DNA of 64,000 nt, taken from assembly GCA_030748495.1 (NCBI GenBank), contig JASMLX010000006.1, positions 1-64,000 of the forward strand, written 5' to 3'. Below the pieces are notes generated by a model. The model saw only the letters and a list, made by a program, of their open reading frames with translations, did no database searches and was not told the DNA's origin. Below are positions 44,425 to 53,277 of the stretch, in pieces (positions within the stretch are counted from its first letter, which is position 1; every line of letters begins with the position of its first letter). A program made the position numbers and the translations under genes. This DNA comes from Candidatus Poribacteria bacterium. GTDB lineage: Bacteria; Poribacteria; WGA-4E; UBA9662.

Positions 44425-45215
44425 GTAATGAATTTCACATCCACGCTACCGAACGGCGGGGCATCAACCCTGATGCGGCAGTTCTCGTCGATGGGAATCA
44501 GGCTCGGGATCGACCCGGTCAAAATGATCTGGTTGGCGCCGAGCCTGTCGCCACGATCCCGCACAACTTCCATCAGCCATCTCAGCGAGGAACTGATCGT
44601 CTGGATCAGCGCGGGGCCCTTGCACTCATCGAGCAATCGATCATCGGCGAAGATCGCCAGCGACGGATCTCCACAGGCCTTCTTGCGGCTGATGCCATAC
44701 CCCGTGACAAAACCGGCGTGGATTGCGTTGTGAGCGATCAGTTCCCCTGCCGATGGCCGTTCACCTCGCATCACGTGATTGTGCAGTTCGATTACAGGAA
44801 CCACGCGCGAGACACACAGGGGAACCTCGATTTCGGAAAAATCACTCTCCGTCGGTTCACGCGACAACTCCACCGCCAACTCACCCTCAATCGCAAGCTT
44901 CGTATATTCCGTATGCGATAGCACAGCGCCCGACGCATGTCGCTCCGAGTCGTATAGCCTGCCGGTAACACAATGATTAATCCCGAGTTGGGCGCGGATT
45001 CTCGGCGACGTGCAGCCGACCTTGTAACCGATAACCCGTTCCCCCCGGTCACGACGCAATTGCGCTATAGCGGCTTGAAGTTCATACCCCTGGGCAACGT
45101 TAAGCACAACCCCCTCGGCAAACAGCGTGCCGGGGTTGTGGGCGTCGTAATCGGCAAGCTGACGGGACGCCCATTGCATGATCCGCGATGTATCAGAAGT
45201 TTCGGCTTGAGTCAT
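44421..45215 (-). CDS. 2-keto-4-pentenoate hydratase-like (FAH superfamily, MhpD type)
   Basis: The 264-residue protein has the MhpD/2-oxopent-4-enoate hydratase pattern: VIGYKVGCTSPRIRAQLGI, GRLYDSERHASGAVL, EGELAVELSREPT (metal-binding Glu pair), PVIELHNHVM and ANQIILTGSIPSLIP. It would hydrate 2-hydroxypenta-2,4-dienoate in meta-cleavage of aromatics. Base and codon use differ clearly from the neighbours: third positions are C/G rich. Together with flanking IS fragments and repeats this points to horizontal transfer. The overlapping AhpD-like frame suggests a former operon. It seems intact but without its pathway partners. Confidence 0.82.
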   Translation of the reverse strand: MTQAETSDTSRIMQWASRQLADYDAHNPGTLFAEGVVLNVAQGYELQAAIAQLRRDRGERVIGYKVGCTSPRIRAQLGINHCVTGRLYDSERHASGAVLSHTEYTKLAIEGELAVELSREPTESDFSEIEVPLCVSRVVPVIELHNHVMRGERPSAGELIAHNAIHAGFVTGYGISRKKACGDPSLAIFADDRLLDECKGPALIQTISSSLRWLMEVVRDRGDRLGANQIILTGSIPSLIPIDENCRIRVDAPPFGSVDVKFIT

Positions 45216-45227
45216 CGTCTGAATGTT

Positions 45228-45363
45228 TGGTTATAGCTATTTCACCTGCCTGTTTGGGCCGAGATCCACCTTCTCCCTGCTTAAACTTTCTGCGGATGGT
45301 GGATTTGTGAACAGCAATCGCTTTTGCTATTATCGTTTGACCTTGACCTAACTCGGCGGTTTA
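45228..45363 (-). mobile_element. IS30-family transposase N-terminal (HTH) fragment
   Basis: A minus-strand frame reads GQGQTIIAKAIAVHKSTIRRK, then FKQGEGGSRPKQAGE, the IS30 helix-turn-helix (A-x-A-I-x-V-H-K-S-T-I-x-R) followed by its G-x-R-P-K-Q-A motif. Nothing of the catalytic domain follows. It borders the right side of the GC-rich island; the IS30 remnant at 14540-15150 lacks exactly this N-terminal part. Confidence 0.6.
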
Positions 45364-45491
45364 AGAAGCCTTGATACTACCACCGCTTGCCCCTTAAACG
45401 CCTATCCGCTGTTGTAACATTCAGGATACTGGACTAGAGTTGCTGGCGCCAGAAGGTTACCGTGATAACGCACTAGGTTGAGCCGGGGTAT

Positions 45492-45807
45492 AGATGACCT
45501 ACCTAGATGTATTGGATTTGTCAACTTAAAGATGACCTTAGTTCGTCGAAGAAGACGGTTGCCTCTTTGTGTTCCGATGCTCGTGTTTGACCGTGTTTTT
45601 GGCAAAGAGAAATATACTGCTCGATTAGATCCTTTCGCTCACTGGAAGTCAGATCTTTAGATATTTCTATCCGGGCTCGATAGACACATATCGAGGCTTT
45701 TTCCACCCGCTGACGCACGGTGGCGTTATCGGCCTGCGCCATGGCCTGATCAAAGTACTCGAAACTGCGGTCGACGATTTCAGGCGTTAGTCCCACCTCT
45801 TCAGCAG
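45492..45807. repeat. Direct repeat, right copy (3' end of DUF4838 gene)
   Basis: Native copy of the repeat whose truncated partner lies at 43593-43904. It includes the stop codon of the DUF4838 gene and about 30 bp downstream. The two copies bracket about 1.6 kb with the IS1380 fragment, the AhpD-like pseudogene, the hydratase and the IS30 fragment. Confidence 0.85.
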
Positions 45808-47248
45808 AAGGGAAACATCCAGGGTGTCGATTGGTGGCCTCAGCATTATCGTGGATCAGGTCGATGTAATCAATCATCGACGGTGCTGCCTGCCGGTAGT
45901 GCAAATCCGCAAATTCTTCCAGTACCTTTCTATCATCCAATGTCGGATCCCAGATTAAGCGGGAGATGAGGTGGTTTCTCAGGTCACATAGCTCGCCTGA
46001 ATTCCCATTTCCATTGGCTTGCATAAACAGACCTTTGGCATTATTGCGGAGAAAATAGCGCACATTGGGACCGATGCTTCTCAGATTTGGAAATGGCAAA
46101 TCGTAGGCCTTGAAATTGGTATTGTAGTTCCAAACCCAAATATCGTCGCAGATCTGTCCCCATTGATCCATATCCTGACAAAAGGCGTGGTTTTTAGAAC
46201 AATTGGGATCGTCGATAGCATGCAAGGTACAGCACTCGATGCTGCAGAGTTGGACCTGAACATTCTGCCGGGGACGAGTGGTCTTCGGAGCCTGTCGTGT
46301 ATACCAATAGGCTAGGGTGCCCACTTTAACCGCCGGATGGACCAGTTCGACTTTCTCGGCCACCGAATTGACAAAAGCGAGTTGGGATCCCATCGGTGTT
46401 CCCTGTTGCTGGTTAATGGCCTCACAATTGTCACATCGGCAGTAGCGGTTGGTATCGGCCTGGCTGACGCTAATATTTTTGAGGTCTGGCTGAGCATTGA
46501 GTTGCCGGATGACCGATTCGGTTGCAATCCGGATCACCTCCGGGTTCGTTACGCACAACTGAGGTCCGCCACCGTGAGTGTTGCGATCCCGCTCTCCGTC
46601 TACCAGAGCGTAAAATTCCAGATGATCATCTCCATACTGGCTGAAGGGCAGCAACGAATGAAAGGAGTGGTTGATTAAATTCTGAGGAGTCTTACCACCC
46701 AATTTTATCTCTGTTGCAACCGTATTTACCCGCAATCGGGCTGCAAACTCAGGACGGTCAGAACACTCTTTATAGTAGCTCCAACGAAAGGAGAACGACG
46801 GTTGGTATTGAAATCGGCCACACGGAATTCTAGGGCTTACACCATCGGGTTGTGCGAAGTTGGGCACATGGGTATGGTCAGCGGTCAAAAAACGGACGCC
46901 CAACCCATCCTCCAGAAATTGGTAGACGCCGTACAAGGTTCCTCTTACCCCCTGACCGGCGATCTTCACCAGATCCGGCGCAACCTCGATTTGAAAGGCC
47001 TCGCTCTGATCGACATCAGCGGATTCCTCTACTAATCCAATCTGGATTTGCCCATCTCCGGTTTTCGTATTGGTAAGGGTTAAACGGTTGCCATAAGCCT
47101 TCTCAAACCAGTATTGGAACTCCTCAGCGGCGTATTGTTCAGACGGACCGGCCTGCGCTGAGACATAGATCTGCCAATCTTCGATTTCTGAACAGAGCAG
47201 GTGGGAATCGGCTAGATGGTTCCGAAACAGGGTTTTTGTATCTGACAT
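45521..47248 (-). CDS. DUF4838-domain protein (glycoside hydrolase-like)
   Basis: The ATG at 47248 is chosen over an in-frame GTG four codons upstream that lies within the GAGGTG ribosome binding site. The 575-residue protein has an N-terminal alpha-glucuronidase-like domain (YAAEEFQYWFEKAYG, VRGTLYGVYQFLEDGLGVRFL) and a DUF4838 TIM-barrel-like region (PSFSFRWSYYKECSD, ISVSQADTNRYCRCDNCEAINQQQG, DIWVWNYNTNF, NAKGLFMQANGN). The C-x-C-x-x-C cluster is typical. No signal peptide is visible. The family is thought to act on glycans or uronides, but activity is unproven. Its 3' end is duplicated at 43593-43904. Confidence 0.82.
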   Translation of the reverse strand: MSDTKTLFRNHLADSHLLCSEIEDWQIYVSAQAGPSEQYAAEEFQYWFEKAYGNRLTLTNTKTGDGQIQIGLVEESADVDQSEAFQIEVAPDLVKIAGQGVRGTLYGVYQFLEDGLGVRFLTADHTHVPNFAQPDGVSPRIPCGRFQYQPSFSFRWSYYKECSDRPEFAARLRVNTVATEIKLGGKTPQNLINHSFHSLLPFSQYGDDHLEFYALVDGERDRNTHGGGPQLCVTNPEVIRIATESVIRQLNAQPDLKNISVSQADTNRYCRCDNCEAINQQQGTPMGSQLAFVNSVAEKVELVHPAVKVGTLAYWYTRQAPKTTRPRQNVQVQLCSIECCTLHAIDDPNCSKNHAFCQDMDQWGQICDDIWVWNYNTNFKAYDLPFPNLRSIGPNVRYFLRNNAKGLFMQANGNGNSGELCDLRNHLISRLIWDPTLDDRKVLEEFADLHYRQAAPSMIDYIDLIHDNAEATNRHPGCFPSAEEVGLTPEIVDRSFEYFDQAMAQADNATVRQRVEKASICVYRARIEISKDLTSSERKDLIEQYISLCQKHGQTRASEHKEATVFFDELRSSLS

Positions 47249-47512
47249 GGGTGTTTCCACCTCGCTTTTACAGGATTTCTGTAGATGAAAATCATGTAAA
47301 TGTCCAGGAAAGGGGTATAAACATTTTTTGCTCTTTAATGCAACTGAGGTTCAGTTCGCAGGTTCAACCTATTGAGATTCTTCACCAACTCGTCGGCGAT
47401 CTGTACGATGGGGGTAAGTTTAAGCAACACAAGTATCTAGGCTTCAACTTCTCGACAGGGTCGGAAACAGGATTATCCTTTCTTCCTCAATTGCCAAGGC
47501 TAGAACATTGAT
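47249..47512. other. Short intergenic between DUF4838 and amidohydrolase genes
   Basis: Nothing beyond the ribosome binding site of the DUF4838 gene was recognised. Confidence 0.4.
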
Positions 47513-49072
47513 CTATGAGCGACGTAGAACTCGACCCGGTAGCTGGTTGGTTACTGCGCTGTTCGCTATAACTCGTTGACCGTTGACCAGCACATGCTCC
47601 ACACCAACTGCAGGTTGGAGAGGATCCGACCAGGTCGATTTGTCAGCCAAGGTTTCCGGGTCAAAAACGACTATATCTGCGGCCAGTCCCTCTTTCAATT
47701 GCCCTCGATCTTTCAATCCGAACCGTTCGGCCGGGAAACCGCTCATTTTCCAAATCGCTTCCTCCCAGGATAGTAGTTGCCTCTCCTTGACGAACTTTCG
47801 TCCGAACTGAGCAAAGCAGCCGTATCCTCTGGGGTGTGGATGTGGAATTTCATAAACTCCATCACTGGCTATCATCATCCGTGGATGAACGGCAGTATGA
47901 TTCAAGATCCGTTCCGATTTCTCTTCCGGTATTTGCCAGAACATAATCAGCGTTTCAACCCCCTCTTCTTCTACCACTAAATTGTAGGCAAATTCGTCGA
48001 TGGGTTGGTTGACACTCTCCGCCGCCTCTTGTAAGGTCATACCAATATAACGACCTGACTGTGTGTAGCCAATAATAGAGAGATCTTTCTCCAAATTGGT
48101 GCTAAGATGCTGAATGGCCCGCTGTTTGGCGGCGGGTTGCTTCAACTTGTCGATCATCTCCTCCGGGCTGCCCGTTTGCAGGTCCATCGGTAGCCGCATC
48201 GCTAAATGGGTCATACCAGCAGGATAGAGATAAGACTCAAAGGTCAGATCTAAGTCTTCCCGATCTACCTGTTCCAACACCGATTGCGTTACTTCATCCA
48301 CCCGTTCGTGCGAGATGTGAACCGGAATCTCAGCCTGACGACAAATCTCCAATGTCTCTTCCCAAGCTGCCTGTCGTCCTAATAATTCGTAGCGAATATG
48401 AGCCGCGTACAGACCACCGTATGACTGAACCAGACGACAGAGCGTCACCAACTCGTTCAGATCCGCATTGGCCCCCGGCTGATAGTCGAGACCCAGACAG
48501 ATACCGGTCGCTCCCGCTTCCATCCAGCTACGCGTTGCCTGCTCCATCTGTGTCAGTTCATCCGGTGCAGCCGGGCGATCCTCCCAGCCCATGGCAGCTA
48601 ATCGGACAGTACAGTGTGGCACTTGCGGACAGACATTGGCTGGTGTTCGTCCGGCAAATATCTCCAGGTAAGCCTCCGGCGTCTGCCAGTTAAAGGCTTC
48701 AGCGGCTAACTCAGATGGAAAGTCGGCGTAAGCGAATTTGGTGTACTGCCAAAACTGGCTAGCGGTTTGTGGGTCTAACCCAGTCCAGCCGAAACCATCT
48801 GGTGCCAGCAACTGGGTTGTTACGCCTTGAATTACGCCAGCATGCTGATCGCGTCCGCCTAAAAGCGACATTTCGGAGTGGACGTGAACGTCGATAAAGC
48901 CGGGGCAGACGATTCGGTCAGTAGCATCGATTACCTGCTGCCCTTTTTTTTGACTCAGATCTCCAACAGCGACAATCCGGTCATCGACAACACCGACATC
49001 GGCAACAAAACCAAGCTGATTTCTGGTTCCATCGATCACTGTTCCATGTTGGAAAATTATATCAAAGTCCAT
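47513..49072 (-). CDS. N-acyl-D-amino-acid deacylase-like amidohydrolase
   Basis: The 519-residue metal-dependent amidohydrolase starts MDFDIIFQHGTVIDGT after GGAGGAATTCCT. Motifs: CPGFIDVHVHSEMSLL (H-x-H metal site), GVTTQLLAPDGFGW, GICLGLDYQPGANADLNEL, YAAHIRYE and ISHERVDE, MIASDGVYEIPHPHPRGYG (Asp metal ligand, H-P-R-G) and GQLKEGLAADIVVFDP. This is the D-aminoacylase pattern (deacylation of N-acyl-D-amino acids). It lies directly downstream of a full oligopeptide ABC transporter on the same strand, so it may process imported D-amino-acid-containing peptides, for example from peptidoglycan or nonribosomal peptides. Confidence 0.87.
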   Translation of the reverse strand: MDFDIIFQHGTVIDGTRNQLGFVADVGVVDDRIVAVGDLSQKKGQQVIDATDRIVCPGFIDVHVHSEMSLLGGRDQHAGVIQGVTTQLLAPDGFGWTGLDPQTASQFWQYTKFAYADFPSELAAEAFNWQTPEAYLEIFAGRTPANVCPQVPHCTVRLAAMGWEDRPAAPDELTQMEQATRSWMEAGATGICLGLDYQPGANADLNELVTLCRLVQSYGGLYAAHIRYELLGRQAAWEETLEICRQAEIPVHISHERVDEVTQSVLEQVDREDLDLTFESYLYPAGMTHLAMRLPMDLQTGSPEEMIDKLKQPAAKQRAIQHLSTNLEKDLSIIGYTQSGRYIGMTLQEAAESVNQPIDEFAYNLVVEEEGVETLIMFWQIPEEKSERILNHTAVHPRMMIASDGVYEIPHPHPRGYGCFAQFGRKFVKERQLLSWEEAIWKMSGFPAERFGLKDRGQLKEGLAADIVVFDPETLADKSTWSDPLQPAVGVEHVLVNGQRVIANSAVTNQLPGRVLRRS

Positions 49073-49147
49073 AGGAATTCCTCCATCTTGAGCAACTATC
49101 CGGCTGAAAGCTGAAAGTTAAGGAAAAGCTGTTTCACTATCCACCAT

Positions 49148-50161
49148 TCAGATTTGGTAACAGGCAGCCTGATGGTCGTCACTAACATCATATAGATCTG
49201 GTTGGTTTTCTAAGCATCGGTCTATTCTGACCGGACAACGAGGATAAAAGCGACAACCTGATGTGGCTGAACCCCGCATTTCCTCCTCGGCTGGCAAGTC
49301 GATTTCCCCTTTCCATCTGATAGCGGGATCCGGTAGTGGAACAGAATCCACCAGTAGTTTGACGTAGGGATGATGTGGACGCTCAATCACCTTTGTAACC
49401 TTTCCCTTCTCTGCCACCGAACCCTGGTACAAAATGTAGATCTGGTCACCAATTTGGTAAGCGGTACTTAGGTCGTGGGTAATGTAGAGAAATGAGATTC
49501 CGGCTTCCTCCTTCAGGCGTAGCATTACATCCAGAATCGAAGCGCGTAATGAAGCATCTATCATCGAGACAGGTTCATCGGCCACGATCAATTTCGGCCG
49601 AACTAGGTAGGCCCGTGCCATCATAATCCGTTGACGTTGCCCTCCACTCAGTTGATGCGGATACTTTCGTAAAACATCGTGCCCCCGTAGGCCAACCGCA
49701 TTTAGTGTTGACTCGACCAGTTGGCGTGCCTGGTCTGAATTATCGCTCAAGCCGAAATTCTTGATTACCAAATCGAAAACGTGCTGAATTCGATAAAAGG
49801 GATTATAAACGCCGAAAGGATCCTGAAAAATGGCTTGGACGTTACGCCGATAGTCTCTCATCTGTTTCGAGTTAGCTATCGAGATGTCTTCGGTTTCTTC
49901 AGCCACTCCTTGATCCTTTTTACTAATCTTACTGACCTGTACACCTTGATAGATTACTTGACCGGAGGTCGGTTGTACAAAACCGAGAATCAGATTAGCT
50001 AAGGTTGTTTTGCCACTTCCGCTCTCACCTGCAATAGCTATAATCTTAGCGGGTTGATGGGCAATTTTTAGATTGAAGTCTTGCAGAGCAACAACGGCCT
50101 GTTTGGTTCGCCCATTTCGTTGCTGGTAGATTTTGGTGGCGTTAGACAGTTCTAGCAACAT
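49148..50161 (-). CDS. oppF: Oligopeptide ABC transporter ATP-binding protein (OppF/DppF)
   Basis: I use the ATG at 50161 (MLLELSNATKIYQ); in-frame starts at 50179 (ATG) and 50200 (TTG) are possible, and all overlap the stop of oppD. The product of about 337 residues has Walker A AGESGSGKTT, AIFQDPFGVYNPF, signature LSGGQRQRIMMARAY, Walker B LIVADEPVSMIDAS, switch ITHDLSTAY and the OppF C-terminal extension with the four-Cys-like end CRFYPRCPVRIDRC. It drives peptide uptake with OppD on OppBC. Confidence 0.9.
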   Translation of the reverse strand: MLLELSNATKIYQQRNGRTKQAVVALQDFNLKIAHQPAKIIAIAGESGSGKTTLANLILGFVQPTSGQVIYQGVQVSKISKKDQGVAEETEDISIANSKQMRDYRRNVQAIFQDPFGVYNPFYRIQHVFDLVIKNFGLSDNSDQARQLVESTLNAVGLRGHDVLRKYPHQLSGGQRQRIMMARAYLVRPKLIVADEPVSMIDASLRASILDVMLRLKEEAGISFLYITHDLSTAYQIGDQIYILYQGSVAEKGKVTKVIERPHHPYVKLLVDSVPLPDPAIRWKGEIDLPAEEEMRGSATSGCRFYPRCPVRIDRCLENQPDLYDVSDDHQAACYQI

Positions 50162-51164
50162 CGGTATTTTCGTAGGCATGGCAGGCCACTGATTGTTCAA
50201 CTCGGATCAAATGGGCCTTAGGTGCGATTGATCGGCATTGATCGGTAACAATTGGACATCTCAACTGAAAGATACAGCCGGGTGGAGGATGACGAGGGTC
50301 ATGGGTTAAACCTTCTGTAACTTTCAGTGGTTTTTGCTCTTTTAGAGAGGGTATAGACTCAATCAATAGTTGTGTGTAGGGATGGCTGGGATTATTAAAG
50401 ATATCCCTGACCGCTGCAATTTCGACAATTTTCCCGGCGTACATAACCGCAATTCGATCTACTATTTGCGCCATCAATCCCATATCGTGACCAATTATGA
50501 TCATCGAAACACCCAGCATCTGTTTGACTCGCAGAATGGTTTGCGCGACTACCCGCTGCACCACTACATCTAGCGCACTGGTCGATTCATCGGCAATGAT
50601 TAGGCTAGGGTTGAGTGCAATTGCCATCGCAATACAGACCCGTTGTTTCATACCACCACTAAGTTCATGCGGATACATCTGATAAATTCGCTCTGGTAGT
50701 CCAACCATCCGTAATAGTTCCAAAATCCTATTTTTAATCTGATCCGCACTCAGTTTGTCTGATCCGGTTGTTTGGTGGGTCAAAATTACGTCTTGGATTT
50801 GGCGATAGATTCTCATGGTTGGATTGAGTGAGTTCATCGCCCCTTGTGGAATTAGGGCTAACTTCGACCATCGCAGTTGACGCATTTTGCCTTCTGACAA
50901 GGTGAGCAGATCTTTCCCCTGCAGTCGTACTTCTCCAGAGACGATTCGTCCCGGCGGCTGCACCAACTGTAAAATCCCCATAGCGGCCGTTGATTTCCCA
51001 CAACCAGATTCACCAACTAACCCCAGTGTTTCACCTTCTTTCAACTCAAAGTCGATGCTGTCAACTGCCAGAATGTCTCCACCTGGTGTTTCGTAGTAAA
51101 CCCGCAGATCTTTAACTTCTAGCAGATTGGTTGTGGGTGATGGTTGGGATACTTTTGTGTTCAC
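50142..51164 (-). CDS. oppD: Oligopeptide ABC transporter ATP-binding protein (OppD/DppD)
   Basis: The 340-residue ATPase begins at a GTG. Walker A VGESGCGKST, IPQGAMNSLNPTMRIYRQI, signature LSGGMKQRVCIAMAI, Walker B LIIADESTSALD, IIGHDMGLM, and the Opp-type C-terminal extension GCIFQLRCPIVTDQC (Fe-S-like Cys cluster region). It is the partner of OppF, whose gene overlaps its 3' end, and follows oppC by 42 bp. Confidence 0.91.
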   Translation of the reverse strand: MNTKVSQPSPTTNLLEVKDLRVYYETPGGDILAVDSIDFELKEGETLGLVGESGCGKSTAAMGILQLVQPPGRIVSGEVRLQGKDLLTLSEGKMRQLRWSKLALIPQGAMNSLNPTMRIYRQIQDVILTHQTTGSDKLSADQIKNRILELLRMVGLPERIYQMYPHELSGGMKQRVCIAMAIALNPSLIIADESTSALDVVVQRVVAQTILRVKQMLGVSMIIIGHDMGLMAQIVDRIAVMYAGKIVEIAAVRDIFNNPSHPYTQLLIESIPSLKEQKPLKVTEGLTHDPRHPPPGCIFQLRCPIVTDQCRSIAPKAHLIRVEQSVACHAYENTDVARTV

Positions 51165-51206
51165 CTTGTTAATAATTCCATGTTAATCTCTGTGTGGTAG
51201 TTTGAT

Positions 51207-52211
51207 TTATTCAGTAGCTTTTCGCAACCGTGGATTAGCGATCTCATCCAGTCCCAGGTTAATCAGTAGAAGTCCCATGAAGATCAGGGACAAAATAAAG
51301 ATCGGAATACCCAACCACCACCACATATTACGCAGCAGTGCCGCCGCCTCAAGTGCAAAATAGAGGGTCCCGCCTAGCGTCGGCACGCGTTGTGGCCCCA
51401 AGCCCAACGTCTCCAAACCGACTGCTGCTAGAATAGAGCCGGAAACACTACCAATGAAACTGGCTGCCAGATAGGGTAACAGGTTAGGCATAATCTCGCC
51501 GAACATGATCCGTAGAGGAGAGGCACCGGACAATCGAGCCATCTGCACATAACCGCTTTCTCGCATACTCATCACCTGGCCGCGAATCACCAGCGTTGGT
51601 CCGGGCCAGGCAAAGACGGCCAACAACGTTGCCATAGTAAAGAGACCGATCTGCTCGACCAGGGATTGAATAATAATCAAGACTAGCAGTGACGGTACCG
51701 TGATTGTAATTCCTGCCAATAATCGGATTAGATCATCTGTCAGGCCACCGATAAAACCTGAGATAAAGCCTAGTAGTATGCCAATTCCGATGCCGATAGT
51801 GGCGGCCACGAAACCTACTAACAGAGAATTTGGCGCTCCGATGATTGTCAAGGCCAGCATATCCCGCCCACTATTTTCTGTCCCAAAGGGGTGAGACCAC
51901 GTTCCCGTTTGTCCTCGACTATTTTCGAAGCCAACCGGTGGCAGATTGAGTGGGCACTTGCCGACATAGACAAGTTCTGTATCCCAGAGAAAACGGCCAA
52001 AGATCCCTATCAGAACAATTATCCCTACAATAGCTGTACCCGAAATTAATTTCCAATTAAACCAGGGCGTATCCCACCGATTCAAGCTCGAAGTCCGGCC
52101 TTGACTCAAATCCTGGTTGTCAGGATCGTAAAGCTGTGCGCTCTCTGGCGAAGTCGTCGTGTCTAGCTTGTCCTCGTCCCTGGTCCGGGAGGTCCGTGTT
52201 GGTTTTGTCAC
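51207..52211 (-). CDS. oppC: Oligopeptide ABC transporter permease (OppC/DppC)
   Basis: The 334-residue permease starts at GTG 52211, just after the oppB stop (TAG 52214-52216). A hydrophilic N-terminal tail (about residues 1-50) precedes six membrane segments (ISGTAIVGIIVLIGIFGRFL, LLVGFVAATIGIGIGILLGFI, and more). HPFGTENSGRDMLALTIIGAPNSL is the DppC hallmark, and the EAA-like loop reads ESGYVQMARLSGASPLRIMFGEIMPNLL (in parts). It pairs with OppB in the membrane. Confidence 0.9.
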   Translation of the reverse strand: MTKPTRTSRTRDEDKLDTTTSPESAQLYDPDNQDLSQGRTSSLNRWDTPWFNWKLISGTAIVGIIVLIGIFGRFLWDTELVYVGKCPLNLPPVGFENSRGQTGTWSHPFGTENSGRDMLALTIIGAPNSLLVGFVAATIGIGIGILLGFISGFIGGLTDDLIRLLAGITITVPSLLVLIIIQSLVEQIGLFTMATLLAVFAWPGPTLVIRGQVMSMRESGYVQMARLSGASPLRIMFGEIMPNLLPYLAASFIGSVSGSILAAVGLETLGLGPQRVPTLGGTLYFALEAAALLRNMWWWLGIPIFILSLIFMGLLLINLGLDEIANPRLRKATE

Positions 52212-52213
52212 AC

Positions 52214-53257
52214 CTATTTTCCCTGATGCGAAATACGCGGATCTATCAACGGATACAACAGATCGATTAGCAACACCGCGGTTGCAGTACCGACGATGAT
52301 GATAAAGGTCGCCCCCTGAATTACCGGGAAATCCTGGTTGCGAACAGCGGTGTAGATCAAGGTTCCCATCCCAGGATAAGAGAAGATGATCTCGACCAAT
52401 ACCTGACCGCCGACCATGGTACCTAGGCTAAGCGCCAGTCCGGTAATCTGTGGAAGAATGGCATTCCGTATCATATAGTGGTAAAGAATATAAAACGGGC
52501 GCAGGCCTTTGGCACGAGCCAGGTGCATATAATCTTCTCCTTCAACCGTAATCATCATACCTCGCATACCCAAAGCCCAATACCCAAACCGCACCAGCAC
52601 AATCGAAGTAACCGGTAAAATGCCGTGATGGATCACACTCAAAATGAACGGCCAGCTAACGCCTGGCTCCAGGCCCCGTCCATAAGCCCCTCGCAGCGGA
52701 AACAGTGGTGCACTTAGACCTAGCCAACGATGAAGCTGAAAACTGAAAATATAGAGGAGAGCAACCGCGGCTAACATACCCGGGATAGAGGTAAAGATCA
52801 TGGTCGGCGGAATACACAGCTTGATCCAGCGCGGCGTTTTTTGCCAGGCCAAAAGAGCACCTACAAAATTACCAATGAGAAATGTCGCCAGGATAGAGAC
52901 CAGCGATAGTCCAACGGTCCAGGGTAAAGCACGCCCGATCATAACACTGACAGTCGCCGGAAAGGAGGCCATCGAATAGCCGAGATCAAAGTGGAACAGG
53001 TTACCTAAATACCGAACGTATTGGATGCTCGGTGGATCGTTCAAACCGAATCGTTCTCGCCAACCCTCGATAATTTTATCGGCATTTTCAACGTAGCCGG
53101 ATTGCTGCGACATCCGGGCAATCATGGCCGCAATCGGGTCGCCCGGTGCTAAACGGGGAATGATAAAAATCAGCGTTGCACTAGTCCACACAGTCAGTAG
53201 AAACACACCCAGTTTACGCCCTAAAAACGTAATTCGATCGTCCAGTTTACCTGTCAT
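52214..53257 (-). CDS. oppB: Oligopeptide ABC transporter permease (OppB/DppB)
   Basis: The 347-residue permease has six membrane helices beginning at residues 13-35 (LGVFLLTVWTSATLIFIIPRL), PGDPI after the first, and the EAA loop EGEDYMHLARAKGLRPFYILYHYMIRNAILP (in parts). VEIIFSYPGMGTLIYTAVRNQDFPVIQG is the conserved DppB end motif. The gene follows the second solute-binding protein by 20 bp and precedes oppC by 2 bp. Confidence 0.91.
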   Translation of the reverse strand: MTGKLDDRITFLGRKLGVFLLTVWTSATLIFIIPRLAPGDPIAAMIARMSQQSGYVENADKIIEGWRERFGLNDPPSIQYVRYLGNLFHFDLGYSMASFPATVSVMIGRALPWTVGLSLVSILATFLIGNFVGALLAWQKTPRWIKLCIPPTMIFTSIPGMLAAVALLYIFSFQLHRWLGLSAPLFPLRGAYGRGLEPGVSWPFILSVIHHGILPVTSIVLVRFGYWALGMRGMMITVEGEDYMHLARAKGLRPFYILYHYMIRNAILPQITGLALSLGTMVGGQVLVEIIFSYPGMGTLIYTAVRNQDFPVIQGATFIIIVGTATAVLLIDLLYPLIDPRISHQGK

Positions 53258-53277
53258 GCCTGTTTAATGGATCTTCA

